DNA of 6,085 bases from Planctomycetaceae bacterium (lineage in GTDB: Bacteria; Planctomycetota; Planctomycetia; Pirellulales; UBA1268). The notes under the pieces were generated by a model. That model was given only the letters and a program-made list of their open reading frames with translations, was not told the origin of the DNA and searched no databases. Position 1 is the first letter of the stretch. Every line of letters starts with the position of its first letter. The DNA is taken from contig SIAG01000259.1 in the NCBI GenBank assembly GCA_009691925.1, forward strand, positions 1-6,085, written 5' to 3'. Below are positions 5,988-6,085 of this stretch, piece after piece. Both the position numbers and the translations under genes were made by a program.

Positions 5988-6085
5988 GGGATTCCCACGG
6001 GATGACACGACCGACGGGGCGCGGTTGAGCCGCGCCGCTTTCGCCACCACCAACCCCTCCATCATGGGCGGCAGGGGGACCTCTG
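5988..6085. other. Upstream region of the cytochrome gene with a GC-rich hairpin; no promoter recognised
   Basis: The 98 bases before the chosen start contain a perfect 7-bp stem, GGCGCGG/CCGCGCC (6018-6024 with 6030-6036), around a five-base loop, 30 bases before the ATG. There is no T-run after it on the minus strand. The cytochrome frame stays open through this stretch to ATG codons at 6065 and 6062, so part of it could be coding if the longer form is used. GGGA is the only ribosome-site-like sequence near 5987, and no strong one precedes 6065. Confidence 0.45.

Noticed and set aside
4995..6005. Plus-strand open frame of 336 residues opposite the GSDH propeller
   Set aside because: The minus strand here encodes clear GSDH motifs; the plus-strand translation is rich in Arg, Pro and Gly and resembles no family.

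Overview
The window looks like planctomycete chromosome, probably from the Pirellula/Rhodopirellula side. The reasons are a DUF1559 protein with a type IV prepilin-like N-terminus and a C-terminal H-x9-DG motif, a sugar dehydrogenase-like propeller fused to the heme-binding domain named for Pirellula and Verrucomicrobium, a small carboxypeptidase-regulatory-like lipoprotein, and high GC in the genes. This placement rests on family knowledge; no search was run.

All four genes I can support lie on the minus strand, so they read right to left. Positions 5987-3051 encode a large exported protein: a GSDH-type (PQQ sugar dehydrogenase-like) beta-propeller, an HNE_0200-type region with two CxxCH motifs, and a C-terminal planctomycete-type cytochrome c domain with a third CxxCH. 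A roughly 630-base non-coding stretch follows (3050-2422). It is visibly more AT-rich in its middle and unusually rich in inverted repeats. Positions 2421-1276 encode the DUF1559 protein, followed closely by a textbook intrinsic terminator (1264-1221). Positions 1152-763 encode a 129-residue lipoprotein. Its stop codon overlaps the start of an exported aldose 1-epimerase-like protein (766 to beyond the left edge) in an ATGA arrangement, so these two are probably translationally coupled.

All four products appear to act outside the cytoplasm: two have ordinary signal peptides, one a lipoprotein signal and one a prepilin-type leader. A mutarotase close to a sugar dehydrogenase-like multiheme protein would fit a shared role in handling sugars outside the cytoplasm. 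However, the terminator and the long gap put them in separate transcripts, so the link is only inferred. I see no CRISPR array, transposase, tRNA or rRNA, and no convincing plus-strand gene. The least explained part of the window is the palindrome-rich intergenic stretch at about 2770-3005.
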